From a virus: 64,000 bases of DNA. The position numbers were made by a program, and so were the translations under genes. The notes under the pieces are model-generated. The model was given only the letters and a program-made list of their open reading frames with translations, did not search any database and was not told where the DNA came from. This document shows, in pieces, positions 1 through 8,599 of this stretch. The stretch covers positions 62,001 to 126,000 of the IMG/VR virus record IMGVR_UViG_3300035698_035310. One strand, 5' to 3'. Every line of letters starts with the position of its first letter. Within the stretch, counting starts at the first letter, position 1.

Positions 1-1383
1 TGTTCAACTGAAACGAGACGATTAGCGCTTGTTGATGGCATTCTTGTAAAGTGTCACGATGATAAAGCCAACTATACAGATCGTATGGCTAAACTAGCCA
101 GTGAAGAATTGCAAATGGCTGCTGCTGCGGTTGATGGTTATGTTCTTGCAGGTGATGCAGTTAAATATCCGGGCAGTGTTACATTTGTTATCGATGAATC
201 ACAAGGTGGTGATGTTATTATCGCCAACGCAAGTGTAGCAAAAAATATCAATGATTTGAAAAATCGCAGTGGTGTTAAAATTGCATTTACCCCTGATTCA
301 CCAAGTCAGACGTTACTTACTAAATGGAGTAGCGACTTTGATGTTAAAATTAATGATCCCAAGGCGATAACATTGGTTCACGCTAATGGTGCAGCAGACG
401 CTGCTAAAAAACTTCAAAATGGTGAAGTAGATGTTGCAGTTGTTTGGGAACCACACGCATCCAAATTGTTAAGTAATGCAAATTTTGTTAAACTTATTGG
501 CACAGAAAGCACTAAAAACCTTATCGTTGATGTGTTACTCACCAATCAGCGTTATGCAAAAAGCAATCCAGATGTAATGAAGACGGTTGTTAAATCATAC
601 TTTTTAGCATTGGAGCATTATAAAACAAACACCAAAGAATTTGATGATGAGATTATTCGTTATGCTGGTGCCAGCCGTGATCAAGTTGACGCAATTAAAG
701 CGGGTATCAATTGGGTTGATTTACCACACAATGCCGCAGATTGGTTGGGTATTAGTCAAACTGGCGGTAAAGCGCAACGACAGTTGTATGACACCTTCAA
801 CTCTGCGGTTCGTTTATATGTCAATAGTGGTGATTTTACTACAAGCCCTATTCCTGGTGATGATCCGTTTCGTTTGATTGATTCAAGTGCATTCAATGAC
901 GTATATACATTGGGAATGACTGGAAAACTTGGTGTTATGTTTCAACCTATCACAGTTATCAAAGACGTTAGTGTTACACGCCCCTTTAAGAAACTTTCAC
1001 CGGGTCGTTGGGCTAAACTTAAAGATATTGGATCATTGAAATTACAAGCTATTACGTTCAAGCGTGGAACATACGAACTTGAATCAACAGGTCAATCCGC
1101 ATTCAAATCATTGGTTGAAATGCTTGAAACATATCCAAATTATCGCATTAAAGTTGTGGGTCATTCGGGCAAGCGCGGAGATCAAGCGGCTAATATGGTT
1201 CTTTCTAAAAAACGTTCTATATCTGCGGCAAAATATTTGATGGACAAATATGGCATTGACAAAAATCGAATTTACGCGTATGGTGTAGGCAATGGACAGC
1301 CACCTCGCCGTGAAACCGGTGAAACGAAACGTGCATATAATGCAAGGTGGCCTCGTGTTGAACTTATTTTAGTGGAAGGATAA
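1..1383 (+). CDS. ABC-type solute-binding protein fused to a C-terminal OmpA-like domain (5' partial)
   Basis: The frame is open from base 1, so the N-terminus (probably with a signal peptide) lies outside the window. The visible 460 residues have two parts. The first roughly 330 residues resemble the NitT/TauT/urea-type periplasmic binding proteins, with a segment like DVAVVWEPHASKLL. The last 100 or so residues (from about base 1070) resemble the OmpA/MotB peptidoglycan-binding fold: VVGHSG, then LSKKRSISAAKYL, then RIYAYGVGNGQPP and a closing RVELI. I infer a binding protein tethered to peptidoglycan in the periplasm. It heads a cluster with a second binding protein, a permease and an ATPase. 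The small GTG gene follows 4 bases after the stop, so the two are probably co-transcribed. Confidence 0.75.
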   Translation, partial: CSTETRRLALVDGILVKCHDDKANYTDRMAKLASEELQMAAAAVDGYVLAGDAVKYPGSVTFVIDESQGGDVIIANASVAKNINDLKNRSGVKIAFTPDSPSQTLLTKWSSDFDVKINDPKAITLVHANGAADAAKKLQNGEVDVAVVWEPHASKLLSNANFVKLIGTESTKNLIVDVLLTNQRYAKSNPDVMKTVVKSYFLALEHYKTNTKEFDDEIIRYAGASRDQVDAIKAGINWVDLPHNAADWLGISQTGGKAQRQLYDTFNSAVRLYVNSGDFTTSPIPGDDPFRLIDSSAFNDVYTLGMTGKLGVMFQPITVIKDVSVTRPFKKLSPGRWAKLKDIGSLKLQAITFKRGTYELESTGQSAFKSLVEMLETYPNYRIKVVGHSGKRGDQAANMVLSKKRSISAAKYLMDKYGIDKNRIYAYGVGNGQPPRRETGETKRAYNARWPRVELILVEG

Positions 1384-1387
1384 TAAC

Positions 1388-1573
1388 GTGGGCATTTGGA
1401 GAGGTTGCACACAAAAAGATTTGGTCAAGCAGTTTATCATCGATAAAGGCACCCTCGACGCTATATATATTGCTAAACGGTTATGGCCTTCCCATCCACA
1501 ACCATCCGAATGGATTGAGTTTACCGAAGATGATATTAATCAGTTACAACAGTATGAAATGGAGAATAAATGA
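1388..1573 (+). CDS. small hypothetical protein, GTG start
   Basis: A 61-residue protein with a GTG start and a good Shine-Dalgarno (AAGGA, 7 bases upstream). It overlaps the next start in an ATGATG context. No membrane segment or recognised motif; the C-terminus is acidic. Its position inside the importer cluster suggests co-expression, but no function can be assigned. Confidence 0.6.
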   Translation: MGIWRGCTQKDLVKQFIIDKGTLDAIYIAKRLWPSHPQPSEWIEFTEDDINQLQQYEMENK

Positions 1574-2400
1574 TGGACGCACAATTTATTGATTTATCAC
1601 AGATGACACCGGAAGCGGTTAAAAGCGCAGTGTTTAAAAATACCGCTACTAACCCATTAACGATTTTTCCAATTCTTGCAAGTTTGCCGATATTGGGTGT
1701 TTGGGCGATTTTTGATGCAGGTTTGTTATTTGTTGCGTTAAGTGTTTTATCGGCTGCGGGTGGTGGTAGCATGTTTGCTATAAATTACTTTGGTCGTTAT
1801 GCAGTGTTCTCTAACAAATATTTCATTCAACTTCGAAAAGATAATGAAGCGAAAGCAAAACAGAAACTCGTCGAAGTTGAAGAATTTCTCGATGAACGCG
1901 AATTTGAGCAAGGTGCAAGACAGGTAACTAAATTGCAAGCATCAATGACTGCTTTTGAAAAGGTTCTTGATCGTAAATTTGAACCGCATGAATTTGCACG
2001 TGCCCGATATCATGGCGTAGCCGAACAAGTTCAATTGAATGCACTTGGCAACCTAGAACAAATTGTGACTATGTTGACGGCGGTTGACGCAATTGATCCA
2101 GAATATATTCAAAGACGTATTGACGAACTTGGCGAAATTGCAAATGATAACGATGGTTTGAATGATTCGCAGTGGGAAGAAAAAGAAGCACTTGAAGCAC
2201 GATGGGAACTTCGTGAAAATCAATTCAAGGGTATTGACGAACTGCTTTCACAGAACGAAAAAGCAATGACTGAACTTGGTAAAATATCAACCAATATTGC
2301 CTCTTCAAATGTTGCGGGTAATAGCGCAGAAGAAGATTTAGAATCAGCAATCGATTCACTTAACAATCTTGGAAAAGACGCCCAAAAGCATTGGGCTTAA
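1570..2400 (+). CDS. membrane protein with two hydrophobic segments and a coiled-coil tail
   Basis: 276 residues. Residues about 30-75 form two adjacent hydrophobic segments (TIFPILASLPILGVWAIF, then LLFVALSVLSAAGGGSMFA). The rest is charged and predicted coiled coil, rich in Glu, Lys and Gln. I do not recognise the family. Placement between two solute-binding proteins suggests an inner-membrane accessory protein of the same system, perhaps a scaffold. The start could be either ATG of the ATGATG pair. Confidence 0.65.
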   Translation: MMDAQFIDLSQMTPEAVKSAVFKNTATNPLTIFPILASLPILGVWAIFDAGLLFVALSVLSAAGGGSMFAINYFGRYAVFSNKYFIQLRKDNEAKAKQKLVEVEEFLDEREFEQGARQVTKLQASMTAFEKVLDRKFEPHEFARARYHGVAEQVQLNALGNLEQIVTMLTAVDAIDPEYIQRRIDELGEIANDNDGLNDSQWEEKEALEARWELRENQFKGIDELLSQNEKAMTELGKISTNIASSNVAGNSAEEDLESAIDSLNNLGKDAQKHWA

Positions 2401-2425
2401 CTGAAACTATAAAGGAGAACTTATT

Positions 2426-3466
2426 ATGCGTAAATTATGTACTTATATGCTTGCTTTCACTGCATTTGCGATAATCGCTATTGTCGTTGCTGAAAGTGTG
2501 AACGCAGCAGAAACTGTTAAAGTTGGGTGGTCGCGATATACAGGATTTGAACCATTGGGCCTTATGCAAAATACCGGAATTATGGAAAAATGGAATAAAA
2601 AGATGGGCACGGATGTCCAACTTGAATTTGTTGGCAATTATGTTGATTCGGTAACATTGTATTCATCCGGTCAATATCAAGGTGTTGCTGTAACCAACAT
2701 GGACGTTTTAGCCATCGCTGGTGTAGGTGGACGACATTCTACCGCAGTTATTGTTGGTGATTATTCGAATGGTAACGACGGGTTGGTTCTTAAAGGGTTT
2801 TCATCGCTTGCGAAAGTTAAATCAAATATCAATTTGGTTGAATATTCGGTATCGCATTATTTACTTGCACGATGTGCAGAAAAAATGGGTGTTGATATAA
2901 ATTCATTCACTCTAGAAAACACGATGGATTCAGACATTCCGGCAGTAGTTGAAGCGAATGATGCGATTGCGGTTGTTGCGTGGAATCCAATGCTTACCAG
3001 TATCAAAGAATTGAACGACGCTAATATCGTTTGCACCAGTTCAGAATTTCCTGGCGAGATCATCGACATGGTTGTTGTAAGCGACGACGTTGATGAAAAT
3101 TCTCGTAAAGCATTGACGGGTGCATGGTATGAAGCAATGGCGTTGATTAAATCTGGCGATGTTGATACATTATCATTTTTGGCTGAACAATCAGGTAGCA
3201 CATTGGAAGATTTTATGTCACAATTGAAAACTACACATTTGTTTTATACTGCCAATGATGCAGTTTCGTTTATTAAAGATGCGGAATTAAAAGCAACGAT
3301 GACTAAGGTTGTTAAGTTTTCGTTTGAGGCTGGTGTATATGATGGTGTTGATGATCCAAATGAAATTGGTGTGAAGTTTGCTGATGGTTCAGTGATGGGT
3401 GATGAAGCAAATGTAATGCTTACGTTTGATCCAAGTGTTACACAGTGGGTATCTACTGCAAAATAA
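2426..3466 (+). CDS. periplasmic solute-binding protein of a NitT/TauT/urea-type ABC importer
   Basis: 346 residues with a clear Sec signal peptide (basic MRK, hydrophobic core, likely cleavage after VNA near residue 27). The mature part begins with the KVGWSRYTGFEPLGLM pattern common in taurine/nitrate/urea-carboxylase-associated binding proteins. It would deliver a small nitrogen- or sulfur-containing solute to the permease at 3676-4509. The Shine-Dalgarno AAGGAG supports the start. It is the second binding protein in the cluster and, unlike the first, has no OmpA domain. The ligand cannot be read from sequence. Confidence 0.82.
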   Translation: MRKLCTYMLAFTAFAIIAIVVAESVNAAETVKVGWSRYTGFEPLGLMQNTGIMEKWNKKMGTDVQLEFVGNYVDSVTLYSSGQYQGVAVTNMDVLAIAGVGGRHSTAVIVGDYSNGNDGLVLKGFSSLAKVKSNINLVEYSVSHYLLARCAEKMGVDINSFTLENTMDSDIPAVVEANDAIAVVAWNPMLTSIKELNDANIVCTSSEFPGEIIDMVVVSDDVDENSRKALTGAWYEAMALIKSGDVDTLSFLAEQSGSTLEDFMSQLKTTHLFYTANDAVSFIKDAELKATMTKVVKFSFEAGVYDGVDDPNEIGVKFADGSVMGDEANVMLTFDPSVTQWVSTAK

Positions 3467-3469
3467 CAC

Positions 3470-3497
3470 TTGACACAATATGTATATATGATAAAAT
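3470..3497 (+). promoter_or_regulatory. sigma70-type promoter overlapping a terminator stem
   Basis: TTGACA at 3470-3475 and TAAAAT at 3492-3497, spacer 16. The predicted start site falls inside the terminator hairpin that follows. It could drive the 36-residue gene and the permease. Confidence 0.6.
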
Positions 3498-3527
3498 GGT
3501 GTAATAGAAATATTACACCATTTTTTT
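3497..3527 (+). terminator. rho-independent terminator after the binding-protein gene
   Basis: A perfect 10-bp stem (3497-3506 with 3511-3520), GAAA tetraloop, then seven T. It lies at the -10/start-site region of the preceding promoter, so it ends read-through from upstream while transcripts started here would carry only part of the stem. Confidence 0.85.
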
Positions 3528-3540
3528 ACGAGGAGTGCAA

Positions 3541-3651
3541 ATGATTTATAAAAATAAGTTATTCAGAAATTCAAATTTTAGACTAACGGTAGAAATTGCA
3601 TTTACTATCACAGTTTTTTTATTGGTGGCGTTTTTTGGCGCATATTATTAA
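3541..3651 (+). CDS. 36-residue single-span membrane protein
   Basis: ATG preceded by the strong Shine-Dalgarno GAGGAG. The protein has a basic N-terminus and one hydrophobic segment near residues 17-34 (VEIAFTITVFLLVAFFGAYY). It sits directly between the promoter/terminator and the permease gene. It may be a small accessory subunit of the transporter; no family recognised. Confidence 0.6.
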   Translation: MIYKNKLFRNSNFRLTVEIAFTITVFLLVAFFGAYY

Positions 3652-3675
3652 TATAATAAAATAAGGAATAATTAA

Positions 3676-4509
3676 ATGAAAGAATCTAAATTTTTTGGAC
3701 TACATGCAAGACCTGGAAAAAAGTTAGGAATATTTCTAATGTTTATTCCATTCATTTTTGCGTTGTTTGTATATATGGGTGGATCGCAATATCGCCAAAT
3801 GGAAAACGAAAAAGACAAAGTTATGCCTACTATTGCAAAAATGGTAGATTCCACGATCAAATACACAGTTACCGAAGATCGAAAAGGAAATTATCGACTA
3901 TTAAATGACGCTGTTAATAGCGTGCGTCGAATCGTAATAGGTGTTACATTAGCAGCATTGGTTGGTTTGATGTTGGGTATGAATACGGCGTTATTCCCCG
4001 GTATGCGAGAACTTTTAAATCCATTTATTACATTCTTTTCAAATATTCCAGCATTGGCATTAATGCCGATCTTACTTATTACGATGGGGACAGGCGAGGT
4101 TGCAAAAATTGGACTTATATTCATTGGCACCGTGTTTATGATTACACGTGATGTTTTTCGAGCAACAAACGAACTCCCCAAAGAACAAATCACTAAAGCA
4201 CTTACATTAGGCGCAACCGAATTTGAAGTTGTGTATAAAATCGTGCTGCCACAAATCATTCCATCGCTTTTAAGCACTGTGCGACTTAGTTTAGGAGCAG
4301 CATGGTTATTTCTTATTGCTGGTGAAGCAATCGCATCTACTGATGGCTTAGGATATCGTATATACCTTGTGAAGCGGTATATGGCTATGGATGTTATTAT
4401 TCCTTATGTATTGGCTATTACCGGATTGGCGTTTAGTATGGATCGTATATTAAAACGATTTATCGGTTGGAAATATCCTTGGTATGTAGCAACAAGCGGA
4501 GGTAAGTGA
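3676..4509 (+). CDS. ABC importer permease (NitT/TauT/SsuC type)
   Basis: 277 residues, close to the usual 250-280 for this family. One N-terminal hydrophobic segment lies at about residues 17-36, then a periplasmic or cytoplasmic stretch, then the binding-protein-dependent transport core from about residue 80. The EAA loop that docks the ATPase is visible at residues 174-192 (KALTLGATEFEVVYKIVLP), with conserved Gly179 and the Leu-Pro end. It would form the membrane channel with the ATPase at 4942-5882. Short cytoplasmic C-terminus. A complete importer permease in a phage is unusual. Confidence 0.85.
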   Translation: MKESKFFGLHARPGKKLGIFLMFIPFIFALFVYMGGSQYRQMENEKDKVMPTIAKMVDSTIKYTVTEDRKGNYRLLNDAVNSVRRIVIGVTLAALVGLMLGMNTALFPGMRELLNPFITFFSNIPALALMPILLITMGTGEVAKIGLIFIGTVFMITRDVFRATNELPKEQITKALTLGATEFEVVYKIVLPQIIPSLLSTVRLSLGAAWLFLIAGEAIASTDGLGYRIYLVKRYMAMDVIIPYVLAITGLAFSMDRILKRFIGWKYPWYVATSGGK

Positions 4510-4510
4510 T

Positions 4511-4939
4511 ATGGTTAAATGGACAGATGGCGACGACGATGATAAATTGCGTTCAGCCCCTTTAGCATCACAAGCAGAAGAAATACAAACAACTTTAAAC
4601 AGTTTGATTGAGGAAGGACCAGAAATTGTGAATGGTGTTAGATTGCAGCTTAATGATATGCCAGCAATGATATACGATCCTCAATCGTCTGCAATGGCAT
4701 TAGTTGAAATGCGACGACTTGATAAAGGTGAATCAAAATTGGTAAAAGTCACCTTAATGATGTTGGTGCCAATAGATGTATCATTAAATGTTGTTGAAGA
4801 TAATGTTTCGTGCGCAATAGATAATATCATAGATCAAGATCAGTTTATGGATGATCCGGTAGATGATACATATCCAATTATTGAAAATGTTAAATTGCTT
4901 ACAACAAAAAGTGAAGAAATAACGTTGGAAGGGGAATAA
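4511..4939 (+). CDS. acidic hypothetical protein in the importer cluster
   Basis: 142 residues, strongly acidic (starts MVKWTDGDDDDK), no membrane segment or signal peptide, so probably cytoplasmic. It lies between permease and ATPase with almost no spacing on either side. I do not recognise the family. Confidence 0.6.
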   Translation: MVKWTDGDDDDKLRSAPLASQAEEIQTTLNSLIEEGPEIVNGVRLQLNDMPAMIYDPQSSAMALVEMRRLDKGESKLVKVTLMMLVPIDVSLNVVEDNVSCAIDNIIDQDQFMDDPVDDTYPIIENVKLLTTKSEEITLEGE

Positions 4940-4941
4940 TA

Positions 4942-5882
4942 ATGATAGCCAAAGCAAACAAACTTAAGAACTCAAACCTTTTACATATTCAAGATGTTTA
5001 TAAGGAATATGACGATAATGTCATTTTGGACAACATTGATTTATCCGTCAGTAAAGGTGCATTCGTGACCGTAGTGGCCCATCTGGATGTGGTAAATCTA
5101 CACTGTTGCGATTAATTCTTGGTCAAGAAACACCCACCAGCGGCAATGTATCATTAGATGGCAAAACCGTTGGTCGTGCTGATGTTAATCGTGGCATCGT
5201 ATATCAAAAATATTCACTATTTCCAAATCTTACCGTTTTGGACAACGTTCTTCTTGGTAAGAAACTTGGAGATAATAAAGATGAATGGTCGCAAAATAAA
5301 CGCATATTGACCGAAGAAGCAATGCATTTTTTATCAAGTGTTAAACTTGGAGAACATGCGAACAAATATCCACACCAACTTTCTGGCGGTATGCAACAGC
5401 GGGTCGCAGTTATGCAAGCACTTATCATGAAACCAAATATTTTGATGATGGACGAACCTTTTGGTGCACTTGATCCAGGCACACGTGAAGATATTCAAAT
5501 TTTTCTTTTAGAGCAATGGAAAGAACATGGTATGACTATTTTCTTTGTGACACACGACTTGGAAGAAGCTGTATTTCTTGGAACTCGCATTATCACATTG
5601 TCGCAATATTATACAGATGATCGTCATGATGATTTGCCCGGTATGCTTTCGTATCAACGCAATTGGCACGGTGCCAAAGTTGTATCTGATCGAAGCGTCG
5701 AACATATGAATGACGACATCAAAGGTTCGGTGACAGAAAAACAAACAAAAGAATTCTCTGAAATCATTGAAGATATTCGCGATGAAGGCTTCAATCCTGA
5801 AAATATTAGACATGTGTCAGAATTTAATCTTACACATCGCAATAGTTTTCAAATATTAACATCAGAGGAGCAAGTAAAATAA
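4942..5882 (+). pseudogene. ABC importer ATPase with a one-base frameshift in Walker A
   Basis: Translation from ATG 4942 gives a normal ATPase N-terminus (LHIQDVYKEYDDN ... KGAFVTVV) up to about 5076, then loses frame. The -1 frame continues PSGCGKST from 5079 through the Q-loop region, the signature LSGGMQQRVAV, Walker B ILMMDEPFGALDP and the H-loop FFVTHD, to the stop at 5882. Adding one G to the GGCCC run at 5076-5080 restores a canonical ATPase. All other motifs are intact, so this is either a sequence or assembly error, a recent mutation, or a recoding site. No classical slippery heptamer is visible. If functional, it powers the permease at 3676-4509. The downstream part has an unusually long C-terminal extension, about 90 residues after the H-loop. 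Confidence 0.8.
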
Positions 5883-6160
5883 TGAAAGATTCTAATTTTA
5901 CCGATAATAAACTATATGCACTTATGTGGGTCATTGTGGGTGTTGTATTGTGTTCTTTAATAAGCGGCATAACAATATATAATATTCATAAAAATGAAAT
6001 GCCATTGCGCATGATTAAAAATGGCGTTAACCCTGCGGTATTAGAATGTCTAGACAAAAATTGGACATATGTCTCTGTCCATGAAATATGTAAAAATGTA
6101 TTAACCGATAGCAACTTGACAAACGATGAAGCAAATGAATTGGTTGAAAAACTTCGATGA
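5882..6160 (+). CDS. small membrane protein
   Basis: 92 residues with one hydrophobic segment near residues 13-33 (MWVIVGVVLCSLISGITIY) followed by a soluble C-terminus with two Cys. Start overlaps the ATPase stop (TAATGA), implying translational coupling. Family unknown. Confidence 0.6.
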   Translation: MKDSNFTDNKLYALMWVIVGVVLCSLISGITIYNIHKNEMPLRMIKNGVNPAVLECLDKNWTYVSVHEICKNVLTDSNLTNDEANELVEKLR

Positions 6161-6501
6161 AATCATATTATATAATATTAGAAATTTGGCGACATTTTTT
6201 AGTAGTATGTTCAATCCTGTTCGGTGTTATTGTTATTATATCAGGAGTAATAGGTTCTGAATATATCAATGTCGTTTATTTCGCTCGTGGTGATTGGGCA
6301 ATGATTTTCCTGATTACTGGCGCACTTGTTATTTCATATTGTATATTTTACTATATTTTACTACCAATAGAAGGAATATTTTTAATATTAGGCGTTGCGT
6401 TTGTGGCTATGATACACAAATATAATAATGGCGTAGTCAGTATCGAAAATTTCGTTAATGATTACATGAATTATGTAATAAGAAAAATGGAGAGAAATTA
6501 A
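6157..6501 (+). CDS. polytopic small membrane protein
   Basis: 114 residues, with about three hydrophobic segments. It starts inside the previous stop (ATGA overlap). No recognised family. Its coupling to 5882-6160 suggests a pair of small inner-membrane proteins made with the importer. Confidence 0.6.
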   Translation: MKSYYIILEIWRHFLVVCSILFGVIVIISGVIGSEYINVVYFARGDWAMIFLITGALVISYCIFYYILLPIEGIFLILGVAFVAMIHKYNNGVVSIENFVNDYMNYVIRKMERN

Positions 6502-6502
6502 A

Positions 6503-6820
6503 ATGAAAATATTTATGATATTGATGTTATTGAGTATGACATCAATGATAGGAATCGCAAATGCGGAGACAATCACCATCAATGCTAAACCAATTGTAGA
6601 AGAGGAATGGCTTTGGCATACAGTATGCACCATGATCGTTCCAGGTTATGTTGATAGAATTATGATGGATGAAAAGCATGTGGATACATTTGCTCTTCAA
6701 GTGGCGACAACGATATATCGTCGGACTGTGATATCTAACAAATATAGACGACATTTCATGATAGGCAATAATATTTGGTGCACGACTGCTAATCGTATAG
6801 ATATTGAGGATAATAGGTAA
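6503..6820 (+). CDS. small secreted protein
   Basis: 105 residues with a typical signal peptide (MKIFMILMLLSMTSMIGIANA, cleavage after ANA). The mature protein has two Cys that could form a disulfide in the periplasm. Shine-Dalgarno GGAGAG upstream. Function unknown. Confidence 0.62.
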   Translation: MKIFMILMLLSMTSMIGIANAETITINAKPIVEEEWLWHTVCTMIVPGYVDRIMMDEKHVDTFALQVATTIYRRTVISNKYRRHFMIGNNIWCTTANRIDIEDNR

Positions 6821-6826
6821 ATGATA

Positions 6827-6856
6827 TTGACGTAATGTATGGATATCCGGTATAAT
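6827..6856 (+). promoter_or_regulatory. sigma70-type promoter
   Basis: TTGACG 6827-6832, spacer 18, TATAAT 6851-6856. Serves the lipoprotein gene at 6891. Confidence 0.75.
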
Positions 6857-6890
6857 ACATTTTTTAACGATTACAAAGGTTATATACATT

Positions 6891-7136
6891 ATGATTAAAT
6901 ATTTAGTTGGTGCGATTGCACTATTGGCTATTGGTGCGTGCGCCCCAACATTTCCAGCCGGTCCATCTGGTGGAATACCAGAGTATGTTTGGGTCGGTTG
7001 TCGCACGGTAGATAAAAATCCTGCTAGTGATGGCAGCATCGCTTTTGGGCCATTTGGAACAATGACATCAGTGTTGTTTTTCAAACAAAAAAATAAAGAT
7101 GGTTCGGTAAAACCAACTGTTCAAGAAGAATGTTAA
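6891..7136 (+). CDS. small lipoprotein
   Basis: 81 residues. N-terminal hydrophobic segment ends in the lipobox AIGAC (Cys17), so it is probably lipidated and membrane-anchored. The mature part is short, Gly/Pro-rich at the start, and has two further Cys. Own sigma70-type promoter. Function unknown. Confidence 0.65.
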   Translation: MIKYLVGAIALLAIGACAPTFPAGPSGGIPEYVWVGCRTVDKNPASDGSIAFGPFGTMTSVLFFKQKNKDGSVKPTVQEEC

Positions 7137-7208
7137 TTAAAACCGGTGTAAGTTATTGATATTGCATAATATTGTAAGGGTGTTGTAAGGTTTGAAGTGT
7201 ATACTATT

Positions 7209-7222
7209 GATAAATACAATAG
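7209..7222 (+). promoter_or_regulatory. putative T4-type late promoter (GATAAATACAATAG)
   Basis: The TAAATA box matches the T4 late -10 consensus TATAAATA. The same 14-base sequence occurs on the minus strand upstream of the methyltransferase (20165-20178). Lies 27 bases before the GTG of the first DUF4402 gene. Confidence 0.55.
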
Positions 7223-7248
7223 AACATTCCAAATGAAGGACAAAGGAC

Positions 7249-7737
7249 GTGAATAAGTTACTCTATGCGATAATCGCACTATTAATATCTACAAATCAAG
7301 TTATAGCCGCCGATGCTACCGGAACGGCTTCCGCAACAATTGTTGCACCGATTGCAATTTCTGCTGGCGCAGCAATGAATTTTGGAACAATGGCTCCAAC
7401 TGGTACAGCAGGAACGGTTCTTGTTAATACATCAGGTGGAACAACCGCTACTAATGTTACAGAATTGGGTTCTGGGTCATCGTCACAAGGTGTATTCACT
7501 GTAACAGGTGAAGGTTCCGCGACATACAGTCTTACAGTTCCAACCACCGATGTAACATTAACAAGTGGTTCAGACACAATGGTTGTAAACGCATTTAATC
7601 ACGATGCAGGAGCAACACCAGCAATAGCTAGTGGTGGGACAAGCACCATAAACGTAGGAGCAACGTTGAATGTTGGGTCTGCTCAAGCAGTCGGTTCTTA
7701 TACTGGCACTTACACAGTTACCGTTAACTACAACTAA
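7249..7737 (+). CDS. secreted DUF4402-type protein
   Basis: 162 residues, GTG start after AAGGAC. Signal peptide with cleavage near residue 20 (VIAAD). The mature part is the Ala/Thr/Gly-rich beta pattern typical of DUF4402: SATIVAPIAIS, then MNFGTMAPT, later YSLTVPTTDVTL, and a closing YTGTYTVTVNYN. In bacteria such proteins are secreted and pilin-like, and often lie near fimbrial genes. Here the role is unknown: host-envelope decoration or virion decoration are both possible. Its 3' end encodes the start of the next gene in another frame. Confidence 0.75.
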   Translation: MNKLLYAIIALLISTNQVIAADATGTASATIVAPIAISAGAAMNFGTMAPTGTAGTVLVNTSGGTTATNVTELGSGSSSQGVFTVTGEGSATYSLTVPTTDVTLTSGSDTMVVNAFNHDAGATPAIASGGTSTINVGATLNVGSAQAVGSYTGTYTVTVNYN

Positions 7738-8056
7738 AGCGGCAAGTGTAACGGGTTCAGTTTCTGCTACAATTGTTACACCATCTGGTGTCGCAGTTAT
7801 AACAGTTCCCAATGATGTGGTAATAACTGTGTCAAGTGAATTAAAAAATTTGATACCGAATATACGATCCGAACAAATAATCCAAGCCGTACAGAAAGAA
7901 TTAGTGCGGTTTGGAGGATTTACTATATCGGGGTCGCCTAATCAAGTTATATCGGTTGTTGTTGATGGTATATCATTTGATGCAGTTATCAATTCATTTG
8001 GTTCTGCTATATTTGATAAAAAGGTGAAACGAACATTTATGATACATTATAACTAA
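7670..8056 (+). CDS. second secreted DUF4402-related protein, overlapping the first
   Basis: 128 residues. ATG 7670 has a strong Shine-Dalgarno (AGGAG 7656-7660) located inside the upstream gene. The first 68 bases, which encode the signal peptide (MLGLLKQSVLILALTQLPL, then cleavage near TKAA), overlap the last 22 codons of the first DUF4402 gene in a different frame. The mature start ASVTGSVSATIVTPSG echoes the mature start of the first protein, suggesting a duplicated pair in which the signal peptide was re-created by overprinting. The C-terminus is divergent. Confidence 0.65.
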   Translation: MLGLLKQSVLILALTQLPLTTTKAASVTGSVSATIVTPSGVAVITVPNDVVITVSSELKNLIPNIRSEQIIQAVQKELVRFGGFTISGSPNQVISVVVDGISFDAVINSFGSAIFDKKVKRTFMIHYN

Positions 8057-8508
8057 TGAAAAATATATTACTCATTATACTTTTTAGTATTTTTGCATTC
8101 CCTGCTATTGCTCAAATGGTAGTTATTGCAAAAACTAATATGAAATTTGGTTCGGTATCTTCCAGCGTGGATGGTAGTGGAACCGTAACGATCTCGCCAA
8201 CATCTGATACAACGACGCTATCTGGTACGATATTTGATTTTGGTGGTACGGTAAAACGAGGCAAATTCAAAATAGAAAATGGAACACCCAAAGCGTTTGT
8301 TACTATCATATTACCTCCTTCGATCACCATCACCAAAGGATCACATACGTTGACGGTGGACCAATTAACCCTAAGTGTTACCAACCCGGTGAAATTGAAT
8401 AACTCGGGTAAGAAAGTTTTTTATGTTGGTGGTAGATTATCAATCCCAACTAATCAAAAAGCTAAAAAAAATTATAATGGTGATTACACCGTAACCGCAG
8501 TAGAATAA
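8056..8508 (+). CDS. third secreted DUF4402-like protein
   Basis: 150 residues, start overlapping the previous stop (TAATGA). Signal peptide with cleavage after AIA (residues 1-19). Mature part has the DUF4402-like pattern MKFGSVSSSVDGSGTVTISP and a closing YNGDYTVTAVE. Third member of a tandem secreted set; expected location periplasm or surface. Confidence 0.7.
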   Translation: MKNILLIILFSIFAFPAIAQMVVIAKTNMKFGSVSSSVDGSGTVTISPTSDTTTLSGTIFDFGGTVKRGKFKIENGTPKAFVTIILPPSITITKGSHTLTVDQLTLSVTNPVKLNNSGKKVFYVGGRLSIPTNQKAKKNYNGDYTVTAVE

Positions 8509-8599
8509 AATTAATATTTAATCACATTTTAATATATACATTGTCATATTGAATGTGCTATTCTCTTCAAGTAAGTTAAATAAACGAGGAGTACGAATA

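Noticed and set aside
4942-5105. Programmed frameshift as the definite explanation of the ATPase break
   Set aside because: No slippery heptamer or downstream pseudoknot is evident; the single missing G in a GGCCC run is also easily a sequence error.
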